DNA of 64,000 bases from Micrasema longulum (Eukaryota; Arthropoda; Insecta; Trichoptera; Brachycentridae). Below are positions 21,155-31,112 of the stretch, one piece after another. The notes under the pieces are model-generated. The model was given only the letters and a program-made list of their open reading frames with translations. It was not told the origin of the DNA and searched no databases. Numbering within the stretch: position 1 is the first letter of the stretch; every line of letters begins with the position of its first letter. The position numbers and the translations under genes were made by a program. The stretch spans positions 1 to 64,000 of the forward strand of contig JAGVSM010000491.1 in assembly GCA_022494885.1 (NCBI GenBank), written 5' to 3'.

Positions 21155-21425
21155 AAATAAAATTGCAACAGAGAGGGAAAACATTTTTGAGAAGGAAATA
21201 TGGATGTTTAGGCATCTACAGGGCTTATGACCTGTCATGAAGTGGTTTAAGTTGCCACTTTACACACTGTGTAACATTCACCATTCTGCCCATATATAAA
21301 TACTCACATATCCTCAACTGTTCCATCTGCTGACTTTTGTGAAGTAAAGGAGCTGAAACCTTTATCACGTAGGTGATATTTATCCGGCTGAACCAATTCA
21401 CCTACTAGGCAACGCCTTAAAAGAA
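21155..21425 (-). mobile_element. FB-1 half-element
   Basis: One arm plus centre in reverse orientation: TTGCAACAGAGAGGG, GGCATCTACAGGGCTTATG, TGTGTAACATTCACCATTC, GAGCTGAAACCTTTAT and the central ACTAGGCAACGCC. The outer TTTGGACAAACTC end is absent. Confidence 0.78.
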
Positions 21426-21454
21426 TTTTTTATTTGTTATAGTTATTCTTATAC

Positions 21455-21860
21455 CAGGGCCTCGATTATGATGGGAAGAAAAAGACGTCATACCTTCGCC
21501 TTGATGGTAGAGTTGAAGATAAATTCCCTCTAGCGATTATAAAGATTTACTACCGACCCCTCACCTTCCAGTTTTGGGTAGGTACATCGATATGAATCAA
21601 GGGGAAGCGTATGTCACGGTACACATATCTACGCTCTAAAATGACATAGCTGCAGTATGACGTCATAGTTGAAGATAAAAGTCTCCCGACCGACTACGAA
21701 GATAAAGTACCGATACCCCATCAAGTTTTGATGTAAGTACATCGTCATACCGACGGGTCAAGAATGCCTCGATACGTTTATCTATGCATTAAAAGTGTCA
21801 GAAAGCAATTTTTCCACCAAGCAATTTTCCTTTAATTATAATTTATTAAAGATTTTAATC
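21455..21860 (+). repeat. Repeat X, uninterrupted copy
   Basis: Counterpart of the split copy at 5085-6375. Contains two partly repeated blocks (GACGTCATACCTTC and GACGTCATAGTTGAAG; TACTACCGACC and GACGAAGATAAAG-like text), suggesting an internal duplication. Ends in TTTCCTTTAATTATAATTTA. Class unknown. Confidence 0.65.
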
Positions 21861-22195
21861 GTTTCGAGGTTGGCTCTTTTTTTCTTAAAGGCCTGTTAAA
21901 AATATGAGAGAGAAAAAGTAAGTTTTGATGTCGAATTGAATTCCGACATAACTGTCACTTTAATGAAACGAACGCCTAGATGTGAAAATAATGTCGCTAG
22001 GTTCTGTCCTATTAACAAATAAGAGTATCTAGGCGTCAAACACAGATTATATGGGTCAGAAAGTTACCACTCTAAAAAAAAATAGTTTCTTATTATATTT
22101 TTTCCCTCTGTTTAACTATCTTTCCAAGTGTGTGTATCGAGACGTTATAGGAGCCGGCTTTGTAGTCGATCGGTAGATACATACAGACGATTGTT
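21860..22195. other. No gene seen
   Basis: Mixed-composition DNA between repeat X and the palindrome. Nothing supported. Confidence 0.35.
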
Positions 22196-22196
22196 A

Positions 22197-22441
22197 AAGC
22201 TAGGGTTTCCTAGGACAGCGGTGCCCGTATTTTAACGGCCATAGTGAACGGTGATGCGGTGGATAACCGTCGTAACGGTGACTAGAGTGTGGTTTCCTAG
22301 GAAAACGGTGTTATCAACACCATTTAACACCGTTTCCATAGGAAACCACTCTCTAGTCGACGTTACGACGGCTGTCTACCGCATCACCGTTCACTACGGC
22401 CGTTAAAATACGGGTACCGCTGTCCTAGGAAACCCTAGCTT
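22197..22441. mobile_element. Near-perfect long palindrome (foldback MITE)
   Basis: Two arms of about 115 bp, mirror images around 22318: TAGGGTTTCCTAGGACAGCG at 22201 is matched at the far end by CGCTGTCCTAGGAAACCCTA. Inside, TATTTTAACGGCC, GTGAACGGTGATGCGGT and GTGGTTTCCTAGGAAA all recur inverted. The arms differ by only a few bases, so the element is young or under gene conversion. Target duplication is uncertain: TA, or a poor 8-mer. No coding capacity. Confidence 0.85.
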
Positions 22442-22444
22442 TAG

Positions 22445-22900
22445 CGTACGTGTATTTTATTTAGTTGAGTAGAATCAATTGGCATATTAACACTAAAAAA
22501 GAAAGACGTTTACTTAATTACTAAATAAAAAGGGCGTTCCTAGCTAGAAACGTATTTCACTGCATAATTAAATATTTTCTTGTATTTTTTTTTATTAAAA
22601 AGAAAATGTTAATTATTAAATATATAACGTAAATTGATTAAAATAAATACATATATTTCGTTCGGGCAAACCATTGTATATACTGTCGCATAATAATATA
22701 CTTAATTTTTGTAGTATTTTTCGCACAGAGAATTTTTCAATCTCCGAGTTACAAAATATTTAATTTCTCCTTTTTTTGTTTTATGTAGAAACGTCCTTCT
22801 TTTTTATGACGGCGTATTTACGTATATTTATTTTATTTTTTCTCGTAATACCTATATTAGAGTTTTTATGTTGATTTCTATTTTTATACAAATTAATCTT
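22445..22900. other. No gene seen
   Basis: AT-rich; may include upstream decayed parts of the LINE that becomes recognisable at 22905. Confidence 0.35.
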
Positions 22901-22904
22901 CTTA

Positions 22905-23440
22905 ATACTTCTTAATACCGAGAACGCGTACGATGTTTGCTCGGAGACACTTTTCATATATGGCTCCAAGAGTGTTCAACGTCTTGGATGAACATATTAA
23001 GTGCTCCAAAACAACGTCTTTATTTAAGATGAAGATCCATAATTGGATTGTATCGAGGGGTAGAGACCACTGTATGAGATTGCTTTGGGAATAAATGCAT
23101 AACATCGCTGCTGTTTTCATTATTATCCATATACGTATATCGTATATGTGTATATCATCACTGTCATACGTATAATTCCATTTTTCGACATGTATAAATT
23201 TTTATTATTTTTATTTTTCTATTATTATTTTGTACATTGTTTTTATTATTTTGCATATTGTTTTGATTATTTTGCATATTGTTTTGATTACCTGTATATT
23301 GTTTTAATATGTAAATAAATATTTTTGATTTAAATATCGAATAGTCCCGACTTAACACGGAATTTTCTAACAAGTCGGGACATAAAAAACATATTATTGT
23401 GTCTATGTATATTTGTGTATTATTAAATAAAAATAATTAA
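22905..23440 (+). pseudogene. LINE ORF2 C-terminus and 3' UTR with strong hairpin
   Basis: An ATG-poor frame ending at TAA 23092-23094 reads RTRTMFARRHFSYMAPRVFN, then FKMKIHNWIVSRG and ends in CMRLLWE. The tyrosine/aPRvfN element resembles the ends of insect LINE ORF2 proteins. The 3' UTR has 20-21 bp direct repeats (TTTTGCATATTGTTTTGATT) at about 23225-23310, a hairpin at 23344-23381 and an A-rich tail at 23424-23447. Confidence 0.65.
23344..23381 (+). other. Perfect 10-bp stem-loop in LINE 3' UTR
   Basis: GTCCCGACTT (23344-23353) pairs perfectly with AAGTCGGGAC (23372-23381), with an 18-base loop. It stands out as a GC-rich stem in AT-rich sequence shortly before the A-rich tail. Confidence 0.7.
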
Positions 23441-23449
23441 AAAAAATCC

Positions 23450-23930
23450 TTTATACCAGCTGTTATATTTTGTATCGTAAAAGGCATTTGTGCCGTATTA
23501 TAAATAAATACGGGATGCAGCTCTGGAAAAAGATATACATTCTCAATTCGACTCTCGCCCCCAGGGGCTACAATAGTCGTGATGTGTTATTATATTAGTG
23601 AAGGAATAAAAAACGACTTTTAAACCCACACTCCATAGAGCCTGATCCGATTTATAGCACCTTCAATAATTATTTTAATAGCTCGTTAAATTAAATCCTA
23701 CTTAAATCAAAATATCCGACAGCTCACGTTCATTGATGGATCCTATACGCCGTGTTGTAAAAGTAATGTCTTAATTGACTGTAATGATCTTAAAATGTTT
23801 TGCGTTCTTAAATGGCGTCTCAATAATTCAACCCTTCTATGTCCGTGAAAAGTACTAATAAAATCACATTATTCATTACGTCATCGAATTTGGGAAAATC
23901 AATTTAAATTACTGCTACTACCATCACGCT
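23450..23930 (+). other. Probable short LINE tail, then anonymous DNA
   Basis: AAAAGGCATTTGTGCCG followed by TATTATAAATAAATACG at 23478-23512 resembles another LINE 3' end (compare AAAAGGCATTAGGTGC before an ATAAATAAATAAAA tail near 58525). The remainder is unassigned. Confidence 0.4.
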
Positions 23931-23933
23931 ATT

Positions 23934-24490
23934 TTACCGAGGGGGTAGGCACTGCAGGGGCGTGGGGTGAGGTTTACGATTAGAGGAGCAGCTTGTCCAC
24001 CACATATCGAACACCGCTTTTGAAGACATAAGTCTCCTTGGCCTTGCCCACATACACAAAAAAGTTGCGCGTTGCCGAACGAGTAAAGCTGGCCAAAGGA
24101 GCTCTCTGTAATCTGGTAACCTTAGCATCTTCATACTGAAAGAAGGTAATCCAGAAGTAGATAATATTCACTTTATTGGATTGAGAAAAGAGGAAAGTGA
24201 ATTTTTCGCTGACTGGGATGAAATTGAAACGACATGATCGATTTGCCAAAATAATAACAAAACTTTTTAAAAGCCTTGAAATTATTTTTGGAAGTCACTA
24301 GTGTATATCTGACAAGACCTACAACAGGGCCGCGGATAGTAGCAAAAAGTTCCATTCGGTAATTATAGAGAGGAGGAAAAGGACAAGACCACAGAATGTG
24401 TTCTGAAGATTGGTTAAGATATCCGCAGCAGCACGAAGGGGAATCAACATTGTACTTGGTACAAAGGTAAAATATCTCCATCTTACCAAC
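23934..24490 (-). pseudogene. LINE ORF2 C-terminus with CCHC-type region (R1/I-like)
   Basis: From 24481 the minus strand reads MEIFYLCTKYNVDSPSCCCG, then YLNQSSEHILWSCP. The CxxC...H...C arrangement close to the C-terminus is a family trait of R1- and I-type LINE proteins, where it helps bind target or template nucleic acid. The remaining sequence (NYRMELFATIRG) and a frame change near 24250 lead to a stop around 23935. The 3' boundary shares CCATCACGC with LINE-E, which may be coincidence. Confidence 0.6.
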
Positions 24491-24499
24491 ACAGTAATT

Positions 24500-25435
24500 C
24501 GAGTAAAGTGCTTTAAAATAAAATAAAAACCAATGTTATGCCATCATTTTAGCATGAAAGAGTTATGTTTCATAGGTTTATATTAAAATACCATCGTGTC
24601 AACTGATTTCAGTGCTAAATTTGCCATAAAAACCGTCACAATATAAGAAAAATGAACATGGATTTGTTTATTAGAACTGCTTCCACAGAGCTTGTAAAAT
24701 CTCAATCTGCGCATGCGCAGATTTGTGATTCAGTACTGAATGACCGCCTCATACCTAACAGTAACTACTTTATAAGAACAGACTTTATTTTGGCTAACAT
24801 GCTAAATTTACTAGTTTAAAAGATCATTATGTTTTTTCTATGTTTACCACTGAAGTTTCTTGTTCATTTTGTTTACACTATATACGCAAGTGTTCTGTAT
24901 TTTGATGATATTTTTTTAACTTTGTAAAAGGCACAAACCATTGAAAAATAAAAAAATTATAAAGCCCTGCAAATGCTTAGACTTATAATATATTTCTAAT
25001 GAATTCATTCATTTTTGCATGTTTACAAAGGTCTTAAATAAAATCATCGGGAGGCGTCCATACCTACATTTAATATCGATATGTTAAACACCTTTCCCTC
25101 TCGTTAGTATGAAAAACGTGTTTCTGCGCTCGTTTGTTTCTCGTTCTTTTTTTTTAACACGCGGCATCTGCCGCCAAAATATGTTCGGATATTAATATAA
25201 ACAGCGGGAAGTACATTAATCATATTGTAATTAACACATCAGTGTGCCTGCTCGAGAGAACAGGCACAGGGTGAAATTGTCTGAACGAGGATAAAATTGT
25301 TCCATACATATTTAAACGGAAATAGAGATATTTTAAAGAAATTGTTTATTTTTGTTTTACATGATACATTTTTTTTGATAAAATTGAATTGAATGCAATA
25401 CTTAATAATAATTGAATACAAAATACAAAAATAGA
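24500..25435. other. No gene seen; one perfect small hairpin
   Basis: Mostly AT-rich. TGTGCCTG (25243-25250) pairs with CAGGCACA (25261-25268), an 8-bp stem of unknown role, upstream of the reverse transcriptase fragment. Confidence 0.45.
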
Positions 25436-25439
25436 AAAT

Positions 25440-25814
25440 GAAATAAGCTCGCAAAGAGAACAAAAACATGGTGTTCCACAAGGGACAATTCTGGGTTCAC
25501 TATTATTTCTTATATATATAAATGAACTTTGTGATCTTAAAGTAGAGGGAGAAATATTGTCATATGCTGATGACACTGCTATTATTGTGTGTAATAAAAC
25601 ATGGGAGTCAACCTTTAATGACGCTACAAAAAGTATTACGATAGTAAATAACTGGCTTGAAACAAATTTACTTAGTTTAAATCAAGAAACAAATCAAATC
25701 AAATCAAACCATGTTGCTTTGTCTTTTCAAATTTCAAACAAAAGTGGCCTTTCACAGAATTTGTCAATAAAAATCCATGATTTAGAGTGTAATGTTGATA
25801 TTTGTAATAAGTGA
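25440..25814 (+). pseudogene. LINE reverse transcriptase fragment (palm domain)
   Basis: The frame from about 25445 reads QKHGVPQGTILGSLLFLIYI, then EILSYADDTAIIVCNKT, so the catalytic YADD is intact. WLETNLLSLNQETNQIKSN follows (normally ending in KTK), and the frame stops at 25814. Fingers, endonuclease and thumb are absent. It is related to LINE-A (LINE-A reads GIPQSTVIGPLLFILYVND at the same site). Confidence 0.8.
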
Positions 25815-25889
25815 TACAAAATAAGTTTAAAAAACATAGACCATTTCCTAGTAATAAATTATATGCGAAGAAATACGGTTAAGTAAATA

Positions 25890-26070
25890 TATTGCAATGA
25901 CAGATCACAATGTAAATGCAACACTAGGTCACAGGTAAATGCCTAGACTTCTATATTCCCTTCTCAAACACGTTTTCCTCTCTGCTGGTTGCAGCAAATT
26001 CAGATCTAAATAACTCCTCAGGGAGGAAATCTAGCCTGTCTACAAACATTTTGATATACTCAAAACATTA
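25890..26070 (+). mobile_element. FB-1 fragment with outer end
   Basis: GCCTAGACTTCTATATTCCC, TTCTCAAACACG and the outer portion GGAGGAAATCTAGCCTGTC, TACAAACATTTTGATATAC, TCAAAACATTATTACC. Same orientation as 51930-52118. Confidence 0.7.
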
Positions 26071-26074
26071 TTAC

Positions 26075-26830
26075 CTAATCTTTTGATCTTTTGAAGCCAA
26101 CGGACTAAACATTAGATAGTAATGGACGATGACTAATTTTTATTGGTCTATTTTACTAAAAAATATTGCTCAATAAAACCATCCCATGTGTTAAGAGCCT
26201 ATGGCAATGTTCACACCTTAAGAAAACCGTAATTATGATTGGCTCTCGATTAACCGGCATCGAATAAACTGGAACAAAAGTTTCATTAAAATTAAAGTGA
26301 TGTATTTAGTTAATAACAAGGTAATTGAATTCAAAGAGATAGTGACAAAATAATATAAAATTAACGGGTTTTAACTCTTAAAAGACAGTTGTAAATAATT
26401 CAAGTGCGCAGTGATGTAACATTGTGTTACCACAAGCAAAATACATTATATTCTTAAGTTCAGACATTTGAAAATAAAAAATAAAAAATTTATACACATT
26501 TATGTATTTTTAAAATTTTATTTTTATATTACAGAACTGTATGTATGTATTTTTTTTTCTTTTGGGCTATAATTGTTTTTCTATTCTTCAATAATATTTT
26601 TATTTATGGGTAACATATTCGATAACCATATTTGCCGTAACAAATCGTTTTCTTAGAACAGGCATTTGCCCATATAGGAACCTATTGCAACATTAGGCAT
26701 CTTAATATTTCTGGCTAGCCGACCCTTCGTATACTGAGCCTACTCCCAGTACAAGCAAAAGTCAAATTTGTCAGTGTTTTTTGTGCCATTTTGTAAAATA
26801 CGTATAAATAAATAAATTGATAAGTAAGTA
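26075..26830. other. No gene seen
   Basis: AT-rich anonymous DNA. Nothing supported. Confidence 0.4.
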
Positions 26831-26833
26831 AAA

Positions 26834-27011
26834 GCGGCTTTCGTAGTGTAGCGGTGAAGACGCTTGACCCGCGCACGGAAGGTTCTGGGTTCGATTCCTG
26901 GTAAGAACATAAAAATTGAATTTGATTTTTCTCAAGCCTGGGTGTTTTGTGCTGTAGTCACCACTGTAAATGAGTCTCTTGACCTGTTGTGGTGCAAAAA
27001 AAAGAAAAAAA
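26834..27011 (+). mobile_element. SINE-1 copy
   Basis: GCGGCTTTCGTAGTGTAGCG, GGTTCGATTCC (B box), TTCTCAAGCCTGGGTG, GACCTGTTGTGGTGC and poly(A). Near full length. An open frame at 26864-27058 is a by-product. Confidence 0.85.
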
Positions 27012-27390
27012 AATGTCAAAAGTCATACAAAAATCATGAGCGAGCTTTTTTTTGCTAAAATCGGAATTTGTTGGAGTTAATCAACGTTTTGAAGTGGGCA
27101 CTTTTTATCACAGGAGCTTTTTAAAAATATAAATGGGAACTATTTCAAATTTTAAGGAAGTAAGGAACGCGGAGTAAATTTTCCGGGTCATTCATTGGTT
27201 GGATTCGGTCACATAACGTCGAGATGACAAATCGGTAGAACATACCGAGGTAGATGGAGATAGTACAGAAGTTAATTGTACAGTCTCGATATGTACAGTA
27301 AACATGATTTCTAATGTTTAAAATAGTTCATGTTTCACGCGGTAATTATTCATCCCCGTCTCTCCGTCGGGACATTAACGCACAACTAAC
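27012..27390. other. No gene seen
   Basis: Anonymous AT-rich DNA between the SINE-1 copy and the hammerhead-like repeat. Confidence 0.35.
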
Positions 27391-27490
27391 ACACATCTGA
27401 TGAAGGTATGCGAACGTCTCGAAACTGGTAGACAAAGAAAAGTCAGTTAGTGGTTAAACACAAATATTTTATAACATTTCGTTAAACGAA
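27385..27490 (+). repeat. Hammerhead-like repeat, copy 1
   Basis: CTGATGA (27397-27403) and GAAAC (27421-27425) are spaced as in a hammerhead ribozyme core. ACTAAC (27385-27390) could pair with GTTAGT (27446-27451) as stem I, with GTC (27442-27444) at the cleavage position. The stem II candidate is poor and stem III is only about 3 bp, so activity is doubtful. The same approximately 95-bp repeat occurs at 41683-41780. Penelope-like retroelements carry such motifs. Confidence 0.4.
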
Positions 27491-27494
27491 CTAG

Positions 27495-27660
27495 GTACAA
27501 ATGCCGTCAAAAGTCTTCTAAATCAACCAATAATAGAATGTTCTGATAGATTTTCGGTTTCCGGGAAGTCAACGCGCCAATCAGAACAACTCACAGAAGA
27601 GGTTTAGTGACGTCACGTGGGGAGAAATAAAAAAAAAACAAAACTTTAAAAAATAGTAAC
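27495..27660 (+). repeat. Repeat Y, copy 1
   Basis: GATTTTCGGTTTCCGGGAAG, GTGACGTCACGTGGGG and CAAAACTTTAAAAAATAG correspond to 62780-62920 (GATTCCCGGTTTCTGGGAAG, GTGACGTCACGGTGGGG). Class unknown. Confidence 0.5.
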
Positions 27661-28440
27661 GATGACAATACGATCCGATTGATTTCTTTGGCTTAGTTTG
27701 ATAACAATTTTTTAAAAATAAAAAACCACTGAACTGAATTGATAATCAATCGGATTAAGTCCGCAAATATAATATGTTTACCTACCCCTGATTTGAATTA
27801 TTATTTTGCTGTGAAGCATTTCAAATTTTTAATAAATTATGTTACCAGAACGACGTAATACAAAATTAAAAAGTCGTTAACTAATAATATCTTTTGAGAA
27901 AACGTAGCAATCACAATCACGTCAACGGTTCTCAATGATTGAGTACCAGGCACGTAATATGTACTGTCATATCCTCCGTCAAGAGTGCCACGAGTAAAAA
28001 AAAATATTTTTTTTACTTATGGCACAACAAAGTTGTTTTATATATTATTTTAATATTTAAAGTTTTCCAGTATTTCCAGTATAGTATTCCATTGTTAAAA
28101 AAATAGTATTTAATGATATCTACAAAATAAGGAGTAATAAAAGTATACTATATAGATCTATTATGGCGCTGCCGGTTCGAGGAATCTGTGGTTCTGTATC
28201 ATTTTGAAATAAAGAAAAAGCGATTAATTCAAAAACACATATGAACATTGGTATAATGCGAGATTTACACATAGTGAAGGTTTAGTTATTCCAAAGATAT
28301 GCAACGAACATGGAAAAAAAATCTCTAAAATATGTGGTTCCAGTTATGTTCAAATTGTTGCCAAACAATCTTAGTAATGGCACTACCAAAAGAGACAAGG
28401 GCAAAATAAGAGAATAGCTGTTCGATCAGGAGTTCATAAA
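27660..28440. other. No gene seen
   Basis: AT-rich anonymous DNA. Confidence 0.4.
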
Positions 28441-28665
28441 TATGAATAAAATGGAATATATGTGTATTTAGATATATATAGCACAGAAATATAAATATGT
28501 AATACGGACATGGATAGTTTATATGTGTATAAATGCATAAATATGTATGTGTGTATGGATATGTATATGTGTATTTATAGGTATAGAAATAGATATGGAT
28601 AAAGATATGGATATAGATTTATATATAGACTTAGATATAGATATGGAAATAAAAATAGATATATA
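28440..28665. repeat. Degenerate (GATATA)n / (TATG)n microsatellite
   Basis: Dense runs of GATATGGATA, ATAGATATAG and TGTGTATA with no uninterrupted long unit. It lies immediately before LINE-A copy 2. Confidence 0.75.
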
Positions 28666-28675
28666 AATAGGTTTG

Positions 28676-30015
28676 GTTTGACAAAATGTTTTGACAAAAA
28701 TACATTATCTTTAAATACGGAAAAGATAAAAATCACCCCATTTTTAATTTACAAAACAAAATTAGATTCAGTAGTAAAATTAATTATTCACCAAAGCAAT
28801 TGCAAACAAAACTAACTGCGATCTTACATGTTCAGTACTTGATACAATGGGTAAAATTAAATATCTCGGTGTATAGATAGACCTAAACTTAAAATGGAAA
28901 GACCATATAAGTGACATATTACAACAGAGATGAAGAACATTTGAGAGAAGGTAATATGGAAGTCTAGGCATCTACAGGGCTTATGACCTGTCAATGGCTG
29001 GTTTAAGTGGCCACTTTACACACTGTGTAACATTCACCATTCTGCCTATATTTGAACTATATTTAAGCCCTGTAGATGCCTAGACTTCCATATTACCTTC
29101 TCTTAAATGTTCTTCATCTCTGTTGTAATATGTTAATATAAACAGCTCCCCAGGGAGTTGAATCCAGTCCTAGTCTACAAAAATTTGGACAAACTCAAAA
29201 TATTATTTACCATGTAAGTGAACTAGTTAAACGAATTAGAAAATGCATACATATATTTATTAGATTAAGGAATATTTAAAAAATCAATAATTTAAAAATA
29301 GCTTATTACTTAATTGTACAATCTTTGTTACAATATGGTATTGTAGGGTGGGGTGGTTCATACGTCAATATATTAAACCCTCTTAAAAAAGTACAGAGAT
29401 TAATTATTAAAGTAATTCTAAAGAAACCCTCAACAATTAATACGGAAAGTCTATTTAAAATATTTTTGGTTCATACAGTAGATACCCTTTATAAAATAAA
29501 TTCTATTATACAAATATATAAAAAAAAATAATTAAAGAATTTGAACTGAATAAGTCACTCAGATACCAACATAATATTAAAATTCCTAAATTCTACGCAA
29601 GTCATGGTCAAAATAGCTTTGTCTTCAAAGGTGTAAAAAATTATATTAATCTTCCCAATGAACTGAAAACTATTAAAAATAATAAATAAATTTAAAGTAA
29701 ATCTAAAGAAATTTTTAGAACACGTGTAAAAACTACATTTAATTTTAATTAGTATGAGTGTATTATTGTTTTATGTTTTTTCTTTATATATCCTATGTTT
29801 TTATTTTTTCTCATGTACTCGTATTTAAAATTATATAAACTCTTATAATAAACTATGAACAACTACAACAGTGTAAGTTACTCTCCAAGCACAAGAAATA
29901 GTATTTTTTTGGAGAGTTACAGCAATAACATTTACTAGATGTGTAAAAGTAGATATGTATAGAATTTTTAAAAAAACTGCACCCTTTACGAAATTTATTA
30001 GTAAAAAAAATAACG
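28676..30015 (+). pseudogene. LINE-A copy 2, interrupted by an FB-1 element
   Basis: 28680-28902 matches 3170-3385 of copy 1 (FDKN, EKTKI-like, IKYLGV then a stop, LKWKDHI). After an insert at 28915-29209 the match resumes at 29222 (VKRIRKC, IFIRLRNI, then stop) and continues as YGIVGWGGSYVNILNPLKKV, then DTLYKINSIIQI. The C-terminus (FKGVKNYINLPNELK) follows in disrupted frames. The 3' UTR with the hairpin at 29880-29917 and an A-rich end closes the copy. More decayed than copy 1; 5'-truncated after the catalytic box. Confidence 0.88.
28915..29209. mobile_element. FB-1 insertion with target-site duplication
   Basis: 295 bp. Flanked by CCATATAAGTGA (28903-28914) and CCATGTAAGTGA (29210-29221), a 12-bp duplication with one mismatch. 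The undisturbed site is visible in copy 1 near 3380-3391 (CCATATCAGTGA), which proves insertion. Inside, the arm TTACAACAGAGATGAAG...TATTTGAAC meets its shortened inverted partner at about 29048. The right side extends to ATTTGGACAAACTCAAAATA. Confidence 0.9.
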
Positions 30016-30019
30016 TTCT

Positions 30020-30630
30020 TTTAAAAAAGGTTTTATACCAATTAATTAAGTACACACTTCTGTTGTAAATTTTGGTATTCCGGTTGTGTATTTATTTTTA
30101 TCTTATAATTGCGATATCGTGTAATAATTTTTTGCTTTTTTACGTTTTTCTAAATATTTTTTTTTTTTTAAATAAATATATATTTTCGCTCCTAATAATT
30201 AAGTTAGTAGTGATTATTATTTTACAATTATGTAGTTTAATCATATGTTTTCATGTAAAGGATTTTCACCGACAAGCCATACAAATTAGCTTGGGGAGTC
30301 TTGTAATACAAAAACATTAAAAAAATGTTTCAAAATAACTAAAAAAATTGATTAAAAAAAATATGTATATGTTCCTGGAGAACTTAATATGTTCATTCGG
30401 GACAATGAACACTCTTGCGGCCACAAAAAAGAGATTTTTCTGAGCAAATCTCGTACGTGTTTTTGGTATTATATAATTCAAATTTCAGGAAAATCTCGTA
30501 CGAGCATTCTGCTGGGATCTACTCTTGTAACCATGACCATAAATGTGTCAAACACTTTTTGAAAAATTGTCTAATGTCCATTACCTTCATGGATTGGAAC
30601 AATGTCTCAGAAGGGGAAGTGGGGGATTGT
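30020..30630. other. No gene seen
   Basis: Very AT-rich. A short inverted/direct pair AATCTCGTACG at about 30443-30455 and 30491-30501 is the only local structure. Confidence 0.4.
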
Positions 30631-30633
30631 TCC

Positions 30634-30752
30634 TAGACTGGCACCTAAAGCGTTAGGCTGATTACATCTAACAGATAATCGAAAAACGCTGCATTTGGTT
30701 TACCAGTCCTATGCACCACTGGGAGCGGAAATCGTAAATGTTGATGAAACAT
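30634..30752 (+). mobile_element. SINE-2 3' part
   Basis: AGACTGGCACCTAAAGCG, TTAGGCTGATTACATC, ATGCACCACTGGGAGCGGAA. Head missing. Confidence 0.6.
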
Positions 30753-30822
30753 TCAATAGCAATAATATTGATAACCAGCACACCCGATGACGGCTGACAC
30801 AATGGACCTCGGAGATCCAATT

Positions 30823-30956
30823 AAAGTGGTGAATTACAGCACAGAATGAGTGCTGAGAAATATCACATTTTTAATTTTTGTGTTCTCGCCGGAAATCGAG
30901 CCCACAACCTCCCGCGTGTGAGTCAAGCATCTTACTCACCATAATACGGAGGCCGC
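30823..30956 (-). mobile_element. SINE-1 copy, diverged
   Basis: GAATTACAGCACAGAATG, TTTTTGTGTTCTCGCCGG, GAAATCGAGCCC (mutated B box) and ACGGAGGCCGCG. Reverse orientation. Confidence 0.75.
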
Positions 30957-31112
30957 GGTTGCGGAGGGTTTTTGGACCTAGCTCCCACAATGAAAACTTC
31001 AAAAAATCAAAATCATAGAGACACACCAATGGTAAATATATATAATGTGTAAAATCTCTGCTTTAGTGCCAATTCATGGAGAAAATTCGGGAATACGTAT
31101 GCGTAAAGAAAG

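Noticed and set aside
23215..23310. CRISPR-like array of spaced direct repeats
   Set aside because: Repeats are adjacent, degenerate and AT-only, in eukaryotic DNA inside a LINE 3' UTR; no spacers or cas genes.
23164..23373. Antisense open frame with Asn/Gln/Met-rich repeats
   Set aside because: It is the reverse translation of 20-21 bp direct repeats in a LINE 3' UTR, with no start context or family.
25242..25268. LTR boundary or miRNA hairpin
   Set aside because: Only an 8-bp stem with no paired LTR, tRNA primer site or extended precursor fold; kept only as a note.
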